DNA of 64,000 bases, taken from NCBI GenBank assembly GCA_018350325.1, contig JAEVLN010000012.1, forward strand, positions 1,199,991-1,263,990. The letters are read 5' to 3'. How positions within the stretch are numbered: the first letter of the stretch is position 1; every line of letters begins with the position of its first letter. The DNA is from Globodera rostochiensis. Its lineage: Eukaryota > Nematoda > Chromadorea > Rhabditida > Heteroderidae. The notes under the pieces are model-generated. The model had not been told where the DNA came from and made no database searches. It saw only the letters and a list, made by a program, of their open reading frames with translations. Shown here in pieces: positions 63,187 to 64,000 of the stretch. The position numbers were made by a program, and so were the translations under genes.

Positions 63187-64000
63187 ATGTCTCTCCAAAC
63201 TAACAACCGTCGAGCCGCCACCGTCGTCGCACAACAGCAGCAAAAGCGTGGCACAATGCCGTCAAAGTCGAAGGGTTTGCAAAAATTTTTCAAAAAATGG
63301 CGGACTCTTCGCTCAGTGTCCGTAAAGCCGGACAGAACCAGGTGGACACCCGCCGACGTTTTAGGGGGGTTCCGTTCCCGAATCTCGAAAAAAAAGAATC
63401 TTTGAATAACTGGGACAATCGGCGATCCCGAGTTTTTTTTTGTCTTCTTCAAATGCCGGGCTCTAATGCCAGTTTTAGGACGAGACCGGAACCCGCCCAG
63501 TCAGCCGCCACCGCAGCGCACGTTGCGCTCTATCTACGACTTCAAGGTGTACATTGTACAGAATTGCACATTCCAGGCTTTTTTCAAAATGAAATGATTT
63601 TAATTTACATTTATTAAATGAATAAAAATTTTGTGCCTTTTAAGGACGTTTGAGGCATCGGTTCCGGCGCGTTTGCCAGTGTGTTCCATGGCTTTGAACC
63701 GCCCACCAATCGCTTATGTGGCACTTAAGCGCATCAATGTGCGTTTGTTTTTTTAAGAAATTTTTTTGTTTTATTTTTTTGGGCGGCTCGTAAGTAACAA
63801 TCCTGGGCTTGACAATATTTCTTCTTTACATTGTCAAAAAAACCTTCTCTATGCCTCCGAAAAATCATTTGAGTTGTAAAATTCAAAAAAACCCCTATTT
63901 TTTTTATTCTTTTGCAATTGCAGCTGACGAGAAGAGACATAGACGTCGTCAAGGAGGTCAACATTTTAAAGTCGCTCAATTGCCCCAACATCGTCAAATG
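63187..64000 (+). pseudogene. NEK kinase 5' exons, broken, running off the right edge
   Basis: ATG at 63187 opens MSLQTNNRRAATVVAQQQQK then RGTMPSKSKGLQKFFKKW. A second piece (63477-63567) reads RDRNPPSQPPPQRTLRSIYD-FK. The third (about 63645-63738) encodes the glycine loop GIGSGAFASVFHGFEPP and YVALKRIN, but an in-frame TGA precedes GIGSG, and a one-base shift separates the glycine loop from the VALK lysine. The fourth (63925 on) is the alpha-C exon (LTRRDIDVVKEVNILKSLNC), shorter than its sister at 60027. A damaged copy unless read errors explain the two breaks. Continuation lies past 64000. Confidence 0.7.

Overview
The window reads as nuclear DNA of a nematode. The genes have many short AT-rich introns between GC-richer exons. 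Orthologues of worm and animal housekeeping genes are intact, and (TTAGGC)-type telomere-like hexamers occur internally. Codon style, F-box-like multicopy genes and heavy local duplication would fit a plant-parasitic tylenchid such as a cyst nematode, but that placement is inference. I saw no tRNA, rRNA, CRISPR array or bacterial-style operon.

Left part (1-31 kb), mostly single-copy genes: 2-oxoglutarate dehydrogenase E1 (minus, running off the left edge); a CK1/TTBK-type kinase (minus) divergent from a mucin-like membrane protein (plus); the CAAX protease STE24 (minus) divergent from the COPII coat protein SEC24 (plus); and a SWI/SNF BRM/BRG1 ATPase (minus) convergent with SEC24. A 2,994-bp tandem duplication covers the STE24/SEC24 shared promoter and both 5' ends. 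It leaves one intact copy of each gene on the outside and two truncated convergent copies between them. Two short tandem repeats (72 bp and 24 bp units) sit beside genes.

Middle part (31-54 kb): a srGAP-like gene (F-BAR plus RhoGAP) is followed by a second copy that lacks the first F-BAR exons. Fused just upstream of that copy is the 5' end of a DUSP-type ubiquitin-hydrolase gene. The 3' flank of copy two carries a 2,380-bp PIF/Harbinger transposon with a degenerate DDE transposase and an intact SANT/Myb-like gene; copy one preserves the empty site. Three small three-exon F-box-like genes lie on the minus strand, and a 632-bp inverted-repeat element sits in an intron of one. Hairpins and a G-rich minisatellite lie between them.

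Right part (54-64 kb): a 619-codon low-complexity ORF lies between two same-length 374-bp direct repeats that matched wherever compared. Then comes a mosaic in which pieces of a NIMA-related (NEK) kinase gene alternate with pieces of the srGAP 3' half, including one exon where the two are fused in an open frame. The NEK pieces have lost key parts (DFG changed to NFG or DFA, a missing hinge exon, stops), so this is probably a graveyard or nursery of rearranged gene fragments. Because several blocks are nearly identical, mis-assembly or retained haplotypes must be excluded before any evolutionary reading.
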